Notes: generated from the sequence alone by a model not told the origin. A DNA stretch of 64,000 nucleotides from Flavobacterium sp. DG2-3 (GCF_030730925.1 NZ_JAVAMB010000010.1:1-64000), one strand, 5' to 3'; positions 33,885-43,409 are shown, counted from the first letter of the stretch. Numbers and translations are program-made.

Positions 33885-34309
33885 TTATAAGCAGCTAAAT
33901 TCTCTGCAGTAAAGTTTTTACAATAGTCTTTTATCAATTCTCTAACGGATCTAAATTGTTCTGTAATTTCAGCATCTGTTCCTGTTGCTTTGGCAGGATC
34001 AGGAAAGTTGTAATGAAATTTAGCCGCTTTTGTTGGAAAAAATGGACAGCGCTCTTTAGCATTATCGCAAACCGTAATTACAAAATCGAAATCAATATTG
34101 GCGTATTCATCAATATTATTAGAAGTATGATTTGAAATGTCTATTCCATCTTCTTTCATTATCGAAATAGCTTTTGGGTTTACTCCATGAGTTTCGATTC
34201 CCGCGCTATATACGTCAGCTTTATTTTGAGCAAAAAATCTCATATAGCCTTCTGCAATCTGACTTCTGCAGCTATTTCCAGTACAAAGTATTAGTATTTT
34301 CTTTTTCAT
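33881..34309 (-). CDS. arsC: Arsenate reductase, thioredoxin-linked (LMW-PTP fold)
   Basis: 142-residue arsenate reductase that reduces As(V) to As(III), with electrons from thioredoxin. The P-loop CTGNSCRS (Cys9, CX5R) and the later redox pair in VCDNAKERCPFFP (two Cys spaced by seven) are the three cysteines of the Staphylococcus pI258-type enzyme. The DPA.ATG motif (FPDPAKATG) supplies the general acid Asp. The ATG at 34309 is chosen, since upstream codons belong to the previous gene, whose stop is at 34312. Last gene of arsR/DUF6428/arsC. Confidence 0.9.
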   Translation of the reverse strand: MKKKILILCTGNSCRSQIAEGYMRFFAQNKADVYSAGIETHGVNPKAISIMKEDGIDISNHTSNNIDEYANIDFDFVITVCDNAKERCPFFPTKAAKFHYNFPDPAKATGTDAEITEQFRSVRELIKDYCKNFTAENLAAYN

Positions 34310-34311
34310 TT

Positions 34312-34785
34312 TTAACAGCATCCTGAATCTGGAGTACAGCAAGAAGCGTTTTCATTATTCAATTCAATAAAATTAAGCTTTTGCTTTTCTGCTGGAATTC
34401 CGCATGAATCTTGTGCTAAGCAAGCCGTTGTTTTGTTTTTTAAGAGAAACGATTTTCCGTTAAAACCTAAATCATATTTTCCAATTGTATCATTTTGATA
34501 TTCAACTTCAATTTCAAAATCTTCTATATTTAACTTGTCTTCTGAAAGTTTAATAATGTGTAATAATTTGGAAGGCTTCAATCGATGTTCAAAATCATTG
34601 GCGTTCCAAAGCTGAAAGTTTACAACTTTTTCAGTTCTAATAACGCCTCCACAATCAATAAAATGCTTTGTGACAATTCCAACTTCTGTAACATGAAAAT
34701 GTTCGGGCACAAAAGTTCCATTTTCTAATTGAAACTCAACATTGTCCAATGTTGGTAAAATCTGTTTTATTTCTGATAATTTCAT
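34312..34785 (-). CDS. DUF6428 protein, ars-operon associated
   Basis: 157-residue protein of the DUF6428 type, recurrently found in Bacteroidota ars operons between arsR and arsC. It begins MKLSEIKQILPTLDNVEFQLENG and carries EHFHVTEVG. The C terminus is Cys-rich (ACLAQDSC... and a final CCTPDSGCC), suggesting arsenite or metal binding. It is 2 bp upstream of arsC. The short gap before it contains a repeat of the arsR operator sequence. Function inferred from context only. Confidence 0.8.
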   Translation of the reverse strand: MKLSEIKQILPTLDNVEFQLENGTFVPEHFHVTEVGIVTKHFIDCGGVIRTEKVVNFQLWNANDFEHRLKPSKLLHIIKLSEDKLNIEDFEIEVEYQNDTIGKYDLGFNGKSFLLKNKTTACLAQDSCGIPAEKQKLNFIELNNENASCCTPDSGCC

Positions 34786-34809
34786 CTTGTTTTTATTTAT
34801 TGGTTAAAT

Positions 34810-34823
34810 GCAATATTACGATA
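34810..34823. promoter_or_regulatory. Putative ArsR operator upstream of DUF6428-arsC
   Basis: gcaatattacgata recurs exactly in the arsR upstream region (35193-35206). Its position 25 bp before the DUF6428 start suggests a second ArsR site. Confidence 0.55.
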
Positions 34824-34844
34824 GACTTTGTCAAAAAAAATGTT

Positions 34845-35171
34845 TTAGCAACATTTTGATTTTGATATAGTTTGTGTGATTTTTAAGAAATAGGAGTTTA
34901 AAATATCAATTGTTTTTTCATCAATGCAATAGCAAATGGTATTTCCAGAAATGCTTCCTTTAATAATTCCAGCATTTTTCAATTCTTTTAAATGCTGAGA
35001 AATGGTAGGTTGGGCAAGAGGCAGTTCATTCACAATATCACCACAAATGCATTCGTTTACTTTTAATAAATATTCGATAATAGCAATTCTTGCAGGATGC
35101 CCTAAAGCTTTAGCAATAATAGCGATCTGATTTTGTGCATCGGTAAAATGTTCTGTCTTAGTTGCCCCCAT
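34845..35171 (-). CDS. arsR: ArsR-family transcriptional repressor
   Basis: 108-residue winged-helix repressor of the ArsR/SmtB family. The recognition region shows LAQPTISQHLKELKNAGII. The metal-sensing pair is Cys41-x-Cys43 in NECICGDIV, matching the ELCVC-type arsenite site. Two additional cysteines close the protein (KSKCC). It would repress its own promoter and that of the downstream arsenic genes until As(III) binds. Palindromic operator candidates lie upstream (35187-35206) and before DUF6428. Confidence 0.9.
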   Translation of the reverse strand: MGATKTEHFTDAQNQIAIIAKALGHPARIAIIEYLLKVNECICGDIVNELPLAQPTISQHLKELKNAGIIKGSISGNTICYCIDEKTIDILNSYFLKITQTISKSKCC

Positions 35172-35186
35172 TTTTTTTGTTTTTAT

Positions 35187-35206
35187 AATATTGCAATATT
35201 ACGATA
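35187..35206. promoter_or_regulatory. Putative ArsR operator upstream of arsR
   Basis: Perfect 14-bp palindrome aatattgcaatatt (35187-35200), overlapped by gcaatattacgata, the same 14-mer as at 34810-34823. It lies 16 bp upstream of the arsR ATG, a classic autoregulatory position. Confidence 0.6.
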
Positions 35207-35257
35207 TTGTTTTGAAAGAGAAAATTTTTTAAGAGATTAATTTGATTTGAAAAAACA

Positions 35258-35283
35258 AAAGCTTCAGATTTCTCTGAAGCTTT
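35258..35283 (-). terminator. AAGCTTCAGA-family terminator
   Basis: 11-bp perfect stem aaagcttcaga/tctgaagcttt with a 4-base loop, 26 bp beyond the stop of the exported actin-fold gene on the minus strand. Confidence 0.85.
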
Positions 35284-35308
35284 ATTATATTTTTAGAAAA
35301 GAAAATAC

Positions 35309-36406
35309 TTAGAAATTAGTATTGATCTTTTTTGAACGGTCAGCAATAAAAGAGATTAACCAAATAACCTGTCCTTCTTTTACAAAGTAAACTTTCTTTG
35401 TTGCTAAATCTGGAATACTTTCCAAACAAGTTACAAGAATGTTGTTTGCAGAAATCAGGTATTTTTGGTCGTAAGTGCTTAAAACTCTAGCAGCTTCTTT
35501 GTTTGTTTTTGCAAGAGTCGTAAACTTACTGAAGTTGTTTTTAAGAATAGCATCATAATCAATAACGTCTTGAAGAGTTAAAGCAACATAATGATCTTTG
35601 TTAACCTCTTCGTCAAAGAAAAGAGTAGAAAACGCCCAAACAGCTCCACCAGATAAGTATAATTTATTCTTTTTTGCTAAAGGAGGATTGGCATCAAATA
35701 ATTCTTTGGTCTTTTTACGTAGAATCACATTGTAGTCAAAAGATTTTTCTTGATAAGTTGACATATCGTTTACCTGACTTTTATTTACCACTGTTTTTTC
35801 TACAGCATCAGTAAGCGTCATTGTTCCAAAATTAAGTTCTAAAGGAATAAACTCTAATTTATCGTCTTTTAGTTCGTCGATATAACCTCCTTTAGTAGTT
35901 TGAGCACCAATATCAAGCAAGAAAGCGGTAGCAAAGTCAACTGGCGGAATAGCACCTTTAACAAGCGTTTTTGCCTCTTCATTAACATCTAATATCTCTA
36001 ATTGTTTTCCAGTTAAAAGAGCAATTTTTTTCTTTAAAACATCTACGTTACGTGCAGAAGCAAAAACAGGAGCGGCCACAACAAAAATGTTCTCTTCAAG
36101 AATTTTGTTTTCAGCTTTAATTTTTTGCAATTGGTTGGTAACCGTAACAGTAGTTCTAGTAATATCTTCCTGAGTAAGTTCGCCATTAGCAGTAATATGG
36201 TCAGCAAAAGGAATTCTCTCTGTCCAGAAAGAAAGGATTTTATAATCAGCTTTTCTGATGTTGCTTACGTCAATAACAGAAACTTTTATAGCTCTACGTC
36301 CGATTTCGATTCCGGCGTAAACACTTTTTTGAGAGAATAAAGTAACAGAAAAAAATAAAGTTAAAAGGGTAAAAAGTAAAATTTGGGGGTTGTGTTTGTT
36401 TTGCAT
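35309..36406 (-). CDS. Exported Ppx/GppA-like (actin-fold) protein
   Basis: 365-residue protein with a Sec signal peptide (about 1-25, LLTLFFSVTLFSQ) followed by an actin/Hsp70/Ppx-type fold: YAGIEIGRRAIKVSVIDV (phosphate-1-like, but without the usual acidic start), TAFLLDIGAQTTKGGYID (phosphate-2-like) and KLYLSGGAVWAFS (adenosine-like motif). Ppx/GppA enzymes hydrolyse polyphosphate or pppGpp in the cytosol. An exported member is unusual, since the periplasm lacks ATP. It may act on polyphosphate or have lost catalysis. Single-gene unit with terminator. Confidence 0.7.
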   Translation of the reverse strand: MQNKHNPQILLFTLLTLFFSVTLFSQKSVYAGIEIGRRAIKVSVIDVSNIRKADYKILSFWTERIPFADHITANGELTQEDITRTTVTVTNQLQKIKAENKILEENIFVVAAPVFASARNVDVLKKKIALLTGKQLEILDVNEEAKTLVKGAIPPVDFATAFLLDIGAQTTKGGYIDELKDDKLEFIPLELNFGTMTLTDAVEKTVVNKSQVNDMSTYQEKSFDYNVILRKKTKELFDANPPLAKKNKLYLSGGAVWAFSTLFFDEEVNKDHYVALTLQDVIDYDAILKNNFSKFTTLAKTNKEAARVLSTYDQKYLISANNILVTCLESIPDLATKKVYFVKEGQVIWLISFIADRSKKINTNF

Positions 36407-36696
36407 TGTATTGATTTGCGGTTATAATAATTGAAAATGTACAACAGTTGTTAGTTCGTTTAATTTAAGAATACGCTTACCAGTGGTGAGATGGCGTAAA
36501 ATATAAACTACTAATTTTTAAAGCTGCAAATTTATGAAAAACATCTGCTAAATAGAAAGCTCCTGATTAAGAAAATATTATTTTAATCAAGGAAAAGAGG
36601 TGCTAATATGCAAAATATTGAAAATTATTGTCGGAAATAGAATAATTTGTGTGGAGAAGTGCGAGACAGAGTGATAGTAAATATTGAAATAATTAT
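36407..36696. other. 290-bp intergenic region, only a weak promoter candidate
   Basis: AT-rich region between the exported actin-fold gene and the helicase-fusion gene, both on the minus strand. TAAATTTG (36534-36527, minus strand) matches TAnnTTTG but has no TTG at proper spacing. Nothing else recognised. Confidence 0.4.
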
Positions 36697-39600
36697 TTAA
36701 ATTAAAGTATTAGTAATAACTTCAAAATAAAGTTCTGGCAAAATTATTTTAAATTCCTGTGAAGTTTCCTCTTTAAACCAAAACAATATGAAATTTACAT
36801 TTGCACTTTTGAGTTCGTAATTTTTAGCTTTCATTTCTTCAATTTTGATAATAAATTGTTTTGAAAACTTTAATACAGATTGTCCATTTGAATTTAAGCA
36901 TTCGTTTCCACTGACATGCAGTTTATCGCCAGACATTAGTTGTGAAACTAAATTTTGCCTGTCAATAAAATAGTCCAGCCAAATATCCTTTAGAGTGGTA
37001 TGGACAGCAATTTTATCTGGCGCAGTATGCACTTCATTATCGTCTATTTGTTCCAGATTTTCGGCGGTCAAATGATGAAGATAATTTGCATTGAGATGAA
37101 CATGTAAATTACGTTTAGTTCTAGTCATTGCAACATACAATTGACGTTTAGCTTCATCGGTATCTTGATTAAAATTTTCAAGTAAGAGGAATACATTATC
37201 AAACTCTTTTCCTTTGGCTTTATGGATCGTTGATACAAACATTGTTTCACCATTTTGACTATAAAAATCCTCCAGTTTAGATTCCTGTATTAAAACTTTT
37301 AAATCAGATTTGTATTTTTTATTAGGATTAGTGTTTTCAAAATCTTTAATGAGATTAAGGCACACGTCTAGTTTATTGCTATTTCGGAAAGTGTTTTTTA
37401 GCTCTTGTTTGGCAGTATTCCAGATATCATCACTAATGGTGTAAATATCTGGTCCTAAATCAACTTTGCTTAAAAAAAATCGAACCTCAACTAGATTGTA
37501 TAAATTAAAACCATCATTAGATTGTATTAGTTTTGCTTTAATGCCATTTTTTAAAAGCAGTCCTGCAACTTTTATAGATTCCTCGTTGGTTTTTGTGAGT
37601 ATACATGTAGTTCCAGAAAGATCTGTGTTGGCGGCCTCAGTTACCAGAGGCGTAATCAGATTGGCGTTTTGATACTTAACAATCTTGATTTTTCCGTTAT
37701 CGGTTTGAGTGGCAATAATCGGAGTTTCTTTTAAACGGTGTCGAATTTGTCGGACATATTGATTTGAAAATTCGACTAAATTACGCTTGCTACGGTAATT
37801 TTCAACCAATTCATGTTTGATGGCATTGTTGTCGTTAATAAACTGTTCCAGATATTTAGAACTAGCTCCTCTAAACTCATAAATATTTTGGTCATCATCT
37901 CCGACTGCTATAACTCTCATTTCATCATTCTGTTCCATCAATGCGTTTATGAGAGCGAACTCATCTGCATTCATGTCCTGAGCTTCATCAATCACTAAAA
38001 CAGTCTTGGTGATTTTATTGGCTTCAACATCACCATTTTTAATTCTTTCAACAGTAGTGTTTAAAATAGCTGTCGATTTTTCTACAGTACCAACTTTACC
38101 TAAAAGATCGAAACAGTAAGAATGAAATGTTTTGATTTCGATAAAATTTGCAGCATTGCCAATTAGATCTAATAAGCGTTTTTTAAATTCGGTAGCTGCA
38201 GCTCTTGAAAAAGTAAGCATGAGCAACTGTTCATGCTTTACGTCTTCCATTAGCAATAGCGAGGCAAGTTTGTGAACTAAAACTTTTGTTTTTCCACTGC
38301 CTGGGCCAGCAGCTACAACTATATGCCTTGCTTCATTATCATTAATAATCTTCAATTGCGTAGGAGATAATTCGCCAAATAGCTGCCTGAATTTTGCGGG
38401 AGTAATATTCCGTTTAATTTCATTTTGTCTGCTGCCTTTAAAATATTTGTTCAAAAATGAATCATAATTCAGATGGAAATAATCTTCCACAAACTGAAGC
38501 GCGTTTTTGTAATCGTCAATCATTCTTTGAGCATACTCGCCCACAATATGAATTTGCTGCACTTTACTTTCGTAAAATTGATCAAGCTTTTGATAATCGT
38601 CTTTTGTGTATTGTTTTTTATTATTTTGTTCCGTTCGTTCAATGGTTAAAGCATTGTAAACAACAAGAAAACCGCCTTCTATCTTTATTGCCTCGATTCG
38701 AGAAAGGTAAAACAGGGTATCTTCAATATCATAAATACTTATTTCTTTTTTGAAAAGGTTGTCGCTGTTTTCATAAGCAGACTTTAATTCATGAACCGAG
38801 AACTCAACTAGAATTTCTTCTTTATCTTCCTGATCTTTTGCAATGTTCTTCATTTTATTATCATAGAAGAAAGAAGTAATGAAATTGGCGAGTTCATGGC
38901 GTTTTTCAAGCTTCTCTTTTAACTCTTTCTTGTTTTGAAGACAGAGCAAGGCAATATGGTTTTTGGTGTGTTCTAAATTTTTCCTTTTAATCCAGTTTTT
39001 AATACACCAAAAATTAATAATTGTTTTTATTTTATTAGTGCTTACATTTTCACAGCCATATTTTTCAGCATTTTCGTTCAATTCTTTCAAATTAAAATTA
39101 CATTCTTCTTCCTTAAAGAGTGGAAATAAAAAGCTTTCAATTTTACTGTATGTTTCTACAATGGCAAGAGAACGGTTTTTATGTTCTGTTTTCTTTATAA
39201 AAGCTGTTAAATCTTTGGCATCGGCTAAAATGTTTTCTTCTCGTAATAAGTTAATTATATTAATAACTTCTTCTCTTACAATTCCCAAATGATCGCTAAT
39301 ATAATCTACCCTTGATTCGGCAGTTTCATTGCTAGACTCTTTTCTGCTTCGGCTTGAAAAAAGTTTCTTTATAATTCGTGCACCTTGTTCTTTTTGTTTT
39401 TCTCCAAATTTTTTCGAAGAGTTTATTTTTTCAATAGCTTTCTGAGCATTTTCAGATAAAATACTGCTGGCAAAAATCCTTGGCATATTCTGTCCGCGTT
39501 TAAGATATCCAGCTTCTTCTAGGGCCGCTATTGCTGTAGTGACTCGCGTTTCTATTTCTACAACACTATCATCCCAGCCAGCTTTTCTGGCTATTTCTAA

Positions 39601-41550
39601 TGCAGAATTAGATATTTTAGAACGAAATCGTGTAATATTTTTTATCGCTTTCCAAACCTGTTGAATTTCTCTTATAGAAAGTTTGGTTTGATTTAGCAGA
39701 ATAAAGTGTTTACTAAGATCTTCTTCATTAAACAGCACAAAACAATCTGCTGTAATATTTTCGTCTCTACCAGCGCGACCCGCTTCCTGAATATAATTTT
39801 CGAGTGAATCTGAAATTTCGTAATGAATAACCAAACCCACGTCTTTTTTATCTACTCCCATACCAAATGCAGAAGTAGCCACCATAATTTGAGTTTCTCC
39901 ACTTAAAAATGCATTCTGGTTTTCGGTTTTATCCTTTTTATCCATTTTGCCGTGATATGGTTTTGCATTAAAACCATCTTTTACCAGCTGTTCGGCAAGT
40001 TTATAAGCTCTGATGGTTCTAGAGACATAGATAATTGTCGGACATTTTTTCTCTTCAATCAAATCTCTGACGGTCAGATATTTTTCGTCTTCGTTTTGCC
40101 TTTTAAAAACCTTGTAATGAAGATTTGTGCGCGCTGCTTTTGAAGTGAATACTTCAAGATTTAGCGATAACTTGTCATTAAAATAATCCCGAATATCTTC
40201 AATTACTTTCTGTTTTGCTGTTGCGGTAAAGCACGAAACGGGTATGCTGTCTTCAAGGTTTTTCTTTTCTTGAATTAATTTTATAAAATCTCCAATGTAG
40301 AGATAGTCAACTCTGAAATCTTGTCCCCAAGATGAAAAACAATGCGCTTCATCAATCACAAATCGGGCAACTGTCCTTCCTAAAATTAGTTTTTCGATAG
40401 TTGTGGAACGCAATGATTCTGGAGAGATATATAGAATAGAAGCAGATCCATTTTCAATTCTTTCCAATGATTTCGCTCTTTCAATCGGGTCCAATAGTCC
40501 GTTTATAGTTACCGCCTCGGTTATTCCGTTTTTTTCAAGATTGTCAACCTGGTCTTTCATTAACGACTGAAGAGGGGAAATTATAATTGTGAGCCCTTTA
40601 TAGTTTTCGGCGCTCATAAGAGCAGGAACCTGAAATGTAATTGATTTTCCGCCACCAGTGGGAAAAACGGCTAATACCGATTTATTATTAACCGCAGCCC
40701 TAACGGCTTTTTCTTGAAGCGGTTCACCACCATAGGTACGGTATGAATTAAAGCCAAAGAATTTACTTAATCCTTTAAATATATCTAGTGAATTGTTGCA
40801 GTAATTGCATCCAGTTAAGCAGGGTTTGCTTCGTAATAATAACATGATCCGTTCTACTTCGGGATAGTTTTTAAGAACCCACGGAGGCGTAATGGAGTGA
40901 AGCTTTTTATGAACTATAAACGAATTAATCAGCGAAAGACAATAGGCCAATTCGATAGGGTGTTCAGCTATTATTCTAGTTAAATTTGAATGTTCACAAA
41001 TTTCGTTACTGAATTTCGATCTAATAATAATTTCTGTTTCAGAATTTACACTATTATAATTTATAAACCGAAAAAACGCGCCAAATTCTTTTGTTGGATT
41101 TAATAAAAGCCAAAAGATTTCTTTAAGCGTTTCATCTGTTTGCCAAAATTCAGCAACTTCGCTATTAAATAAATCACGTGCTTTTATAGAATCGTTTAAT
41201 GGGTTGTTTCTTTCATCGGTTTGAAGTTTGTCATCTTTTACTAAGGAATGATAAGGCATTGTTGGAAACAGTAATGCAGATAGATGTAAAGTATCAATTA
41301 TATTGGAAGGATTAACGCCTGCTTGCTGAACTGCGTTTCCTATGTATTTTATATCATGATTTAAAATGTTGTGGCCGCAGATATATTCGCTTCCTTTCAA
41401 AAACTGAGTAAAATTGTCTAAAGAGGTCTGATGAAATAAATTGCCGTCTTCCTTCATTGCACCCAAATCAAGAATTTTGCCTCTTAATTGTTCAATTTCG
41501 GTATCAATAAATGTAATTAAGCGGGTACTATTTTGTTCATCTATTAGCAT
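36697..41550 (-). CDS. DnaQ-RecQ-UvrD fusion helicase (1617 aa)
   Basis: Giant three-part DNA enzyme. Residues 10-130: DnaQ-like 3'-5' exonuclease with FIDTE (Asp16, Glu18), GHNILNHD and a third Asp region (NDSIKARD). Then a CLTGCNYC cysteine cluster (244-251). Residues about 275-640: RecQ superfamily-2 helicase, with Walker A FPTGGGKS (296-303), DEAH (400-403) and motif VI QEAGRAGRD. A helical linker of about 400 residues follows. Residues about 1080-1480: UvrD-like superfamily-1 helicase with AAGPGSGKTK, DEAQD (about 1188), DQNIYEFRGAS, STIHKAKGKEFDN and YVAMTRTK. The domains suggest unwinding plus nucleolytic processing in recombination, repair or defence. Flanking genes do not show which. 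Confidence 0.93.
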   Translation of the reverse strand: MLIDEQNSTRLITFIDTEIEQLRGKILDLGAMKEDGNLFHQTSLDNFTQFLKGSEYICGHNILNHDIKYIGNAVQQAGVNPSNIIDTLHLSALLFPTMPYHSLVKDDKLQTDERNNPLNDSIKARDLFNSEVAEFWQTDETLKEIFWLLLNPTKEFGAFFRFINYNSVNSETEIIIRSKFSNEICEHSNLTRIIAEHPIELAYCLSLINSFIVHKKLHSITPPWVLKNYPEVERIMLLLRSKPCLTGCNYCNNSLDIFKGLSKFFGFNSYRTYGGEPLQEKAVRAAVNNKSVLAVFPTGGGKSITFQVPALMSAENYKGLTIIISPLQSLMKDQVDNLEKNGITEAVTINGLLDPIERAKSLERIENGSASILYISPESLRSTTIEKLILGRTVARFVIDEAHCFSSWGQDFRVDYLYIGDFIKLIQEKKNLEDSIPVSCFTATAKQKVIEDIRDYFNDKLSLNLEVFTSKAARTNLHYKVFKRQNEDEKYLTVRDLIEEKKCPTIIYVSRTIRAYKLAEQLVKDGFNAKPYHGKMDKKDKTENQNAFLSGETQIMVATSAFGMGVDKKDVGLVIHYEISDSLENYIQEAGRAGRDENITADCFVLFNEEDLSKHFILLNQTKLSIREIQQVWKAIKNITRFRSKISNSALEIARKAGWDDSVVEIETRVTTAIAALEEAGYLKRGQNMPRIFASSILSENAQKAIEKINSSKKFGEKQKEQGARIIKKLFSSRSRKESSNETAESRVDYISDHLGIVREEVINIINLLREENILADAKDLTAFIKKTEHKNRSLAIVETYSKIESFLFPLFKEEECNFNLKELNENAEKYGCENVSTNKIKTIINFWCIKNWIKRKNLEHTKNHIALLCLQNKKELKEKLEKRHELANFITSFFYDNKMKNIAKDQEDKEEILVEFSVHELKSAYENSDNLFKKEISIYDIEDTLFYLSRIEAIKIEGGFLVVYNALTIERTEQNNKKQYTKDDYQKLDQFYESKVQQIHIVGEYAQRMIDDYKNALQFVEDYFHLNYDSFLNKYFKGSRQNEIKRNITPAKFRQLFGELSPTQLKIINDNEARHIVVAAGPGSGKTKVLVHKLASLLLMEDVKHEQLLMLTFSRAAATEFKKRLLDLIGNAANFIEIKTFHSYCFDLLGKVGTVEKSTAILNTTVERIKNGDVEANKITKTVLVIDEAQDMNADEFALINALMEQNDEMRVIAVGDDDQNIYEFRGASSKYLEQFINDNNAIKHELVENYRSKRNLVEFSNQYVRQIRHRLKETPIIATQTDNGKIKIVKYQNANLITPLVTEAANTDLSGTTCILTKTNEESIKVAGLLLKNGIKAKLIQSNDGFNLYNLVEVRFFLSKVDLGPDIYTISDDIWNTAKQELKNTFRNSNKLDVCLNLIKDFENTNPNKKYKSDLKVLIQESKLEDFYSQNGETMFVSTIHKAKGKEFDNVFLLLENFNQDTDEAKRQLYVAMTRTKRNLHVHLNANYLHHLTAENLEQIDDNEVHTAPDKIAVHTTLKDIWLDYFIDRQNLVSQLMSGDKLHVSGNECLNSNGQSVLKFSKQFIIKIEEMKAKNYELKSANVNFILFWFKEETSQEFKIILPELYFEVITNTLI

Positions 41551-41765
41551 TCAACTTAACAAGATTATGTTTTGATTTCTTTTGAGAAATAAATATGCAA
41601 ATGTTTAAAGGAGAGGATGATATATAGCTAATGTAGTGTTTAATTTCTAAATTTAAAAGATTTGCTTTAAAATAAGTTTTTTTGTGTTAAATAAGAACTT
41701 ACTTTAAAACGAAAAAAAATCCAGATTTTGCCAGAGTTTTCTATTTTGGATTTTTAATGTTTTGT

Positions 41766-43283
41766 TTACGAATGCTCGGTAAAAAAATATGTTTCTAAAA
41801 GATTCAAAGTTGTTTCATAAGTCGGTTTCAGTCTCACTTTTGCAACCAGCCACGATAAGAAACTCATAATCAAAATGTCTTTAGGACCGTTTTGTGCTAC
41901 AATTATAAAATCTTCTATCGCTTTTTGAAATTTTGTAGTTCGAATAATTTCGGGTTTCATTACGTATTGTTCTACAAATAAAAGATAATGTACGACACGT
42001 TCTTCATTCACCGTTAAAAGATATTTTTTATAGCGTCGTTTAAAGCTTTTTATTCGCGATAAAGCCAGTTCTGTATTTTCTTGCTGAATGTGCAGAAGCA
42101 GTTCGACTAGACACTTTTTTATTGCCCAGTCCATTCCCATTTTCTTTTCGTACCAACTGTCAGTATGGTTTAATTTTGCCATTTCTTTAGCAGCTTTAGC
42201 TCCTGCATTTTGCTGGACATAAAAAACAATAAGCATGAGACGAATGTCATTTAAATCATTAGGATCTGCTTTTTTGTTTGAAGAAAGCGCTTTTTCAGCA
42301 ATTTCTATAGCTTTTTCAGCATTGCCAAGATAATTTTGATTAAAAGCCAGTAATAAAAAATGCCTGAGACAGAAACGCTGATAATATTTTCCAGACTGTT
42401 TCTGAAGTTCGTTAAACATCAAATCAAGATAATTCAGAGATTCGGTAAACTGGCCGCTACGAAAATAAAAGTTTGCGATAAAATACAAGATGTAGATGTG
42501 ATAGTATAAATGTCGGTCTTTTAGTTCGTTTTTTTTACTGATAAAATGATAGCTTTTAATGACAAAAGGCTGTATGAGAGAAAAATCATTGTTTATAGAG
42601 GCATACTCGTTAGCAATAAATAATATTTGGTACAGAGATTTAAAAGTTAATCCCTGTTTTAATGATATTCCATGCGTTTCGATGGTGTTTTTTATAAGTG
42701 CCTGAAAATCTACTATTCGGCCTTCGTGATAAATCGCTCCAAGTTCACGGCGCAAAACCGCATAACCTAAATTGAGCTGTTCTTCATATTCGAGCTGTTT
42801 TTTATTAGCTTTAAACTTCTGTATTATTTTTTCAATTGGTTCTGAGAGATTAAAATGTGCAAATTGTATCTGAGTCTGATAGATTTCGTTGAGAAGGCTG
42901 AAATGTTCAATACTCGCTGCAATCTCTTCGGCTTTTGCCAAACATTTAAAAGCCGTTTTGGTGAGTTTATGTTCAAAAAATAACCGACTTACGACTATAA
43001 GACGAAGAACTGCATTTTCTTGCGAAGTATCATTTTCAAAACTTCGATTCGCCATAAAATCAATCATGCTATCGTAAAGCCTTTTTCGAAGTGCATGATA
43101 AGCATCCAGACTTTTTTTGCCTTCTAGAAAATTATTTTTAATTTTTATATCGTCAGTTTTTAGAGAATTGAATAACTCTATATTTCCTGTATCTTTACGT
43201 TTATTCTTTTTTGATAGATAACTTATGAATGCCTTTTTTTCTATTTCATTCATCATATTGGCTATTTCTTGCAGTGCATTCAT
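41766..43283 (-). CDS. TPR-like helical repeat protein, hypothetical (505 aa)
   Basis: 505-residue cytosolic protein made mostly of helical pairs of tetratricopeptide type (for example FLLLAFNQNYLGNAEKAIEIAEKAL and YFIANFYFRSGQFTESLNYL). The N-terminal segment is charged (MNALQEIANMMNEIEKKAFISYLSKKNKRKD). No enzymatic motif, signal peptide or membrane helix. TPR scaffolds usually bind partner proteins; none is suggested by the neighbours. A 20-bp sequence in its early coding region (43142-43161) is repeated exactly in its upstream region (43321-43340). Confidence 0.75.
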   Translation of the reverse strand: MNALQEIANMMNEIEKKAFISYLSKKNKRKDTGNIELFNSLKTDDIKIKNNFLEGKKSLDAYHALRKRLYDSMIDFMANRSFENDTSQENAVLRLIVVSRLFFEHKLTKTAFKCLAKAEEIAASIEHFSLLNEIYQTQIQFAHFNLSEPIEKIIQKFKANKKQLEYEEQLNLGYAVLRRELGAIYHEGRIVDFQALIKNTIETHGISLKQGLTFKSLYQILFIANEYASINNDFSLIQPFVIKSYHFISKKNELKDRHLYYHIYILYFIANFYFRSGQFTESLNYLDLMFNELQKQSGKYYQRFCLRHFLLLAFNQNYLGNAEKAIEIAEKALSSNKKADPNDLNDIRLMLIVFYVQQNAGAKAAKEMAKLNHTDSWYEKKMGMDWAIKKCLVELLLHIQQENTELALSRIKSFKRRYKKYLLTVNEERVVHYLLFVEQYVMKPEIIRTTKFQKAIEDFIIVAQNGPKDILIMSFLSWLVAKVRLKPTYETTLNLLETYFFTEHS

Positions 43284-43409
43284 AAGTGCGGATTTATGAA
43301 GATAAAAATAGTAAAATGTATTTTTATATCGTCAGTTTTTTAAATAAATTGATTTTCACAACTTCTCATTCATTCAGACATTTGCTTCATAATTATAAAA
43401 CATAAAATT

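Noticed and set aside
36697..41550. CLTGCNYC in the helicase fusion as a radical SAM motif
   Set aside because: The surrounding sequence shows no TIM-barrel radical SAM features. A zinc or Fe-S structural site in a RecQ-type enzyme is more likely.
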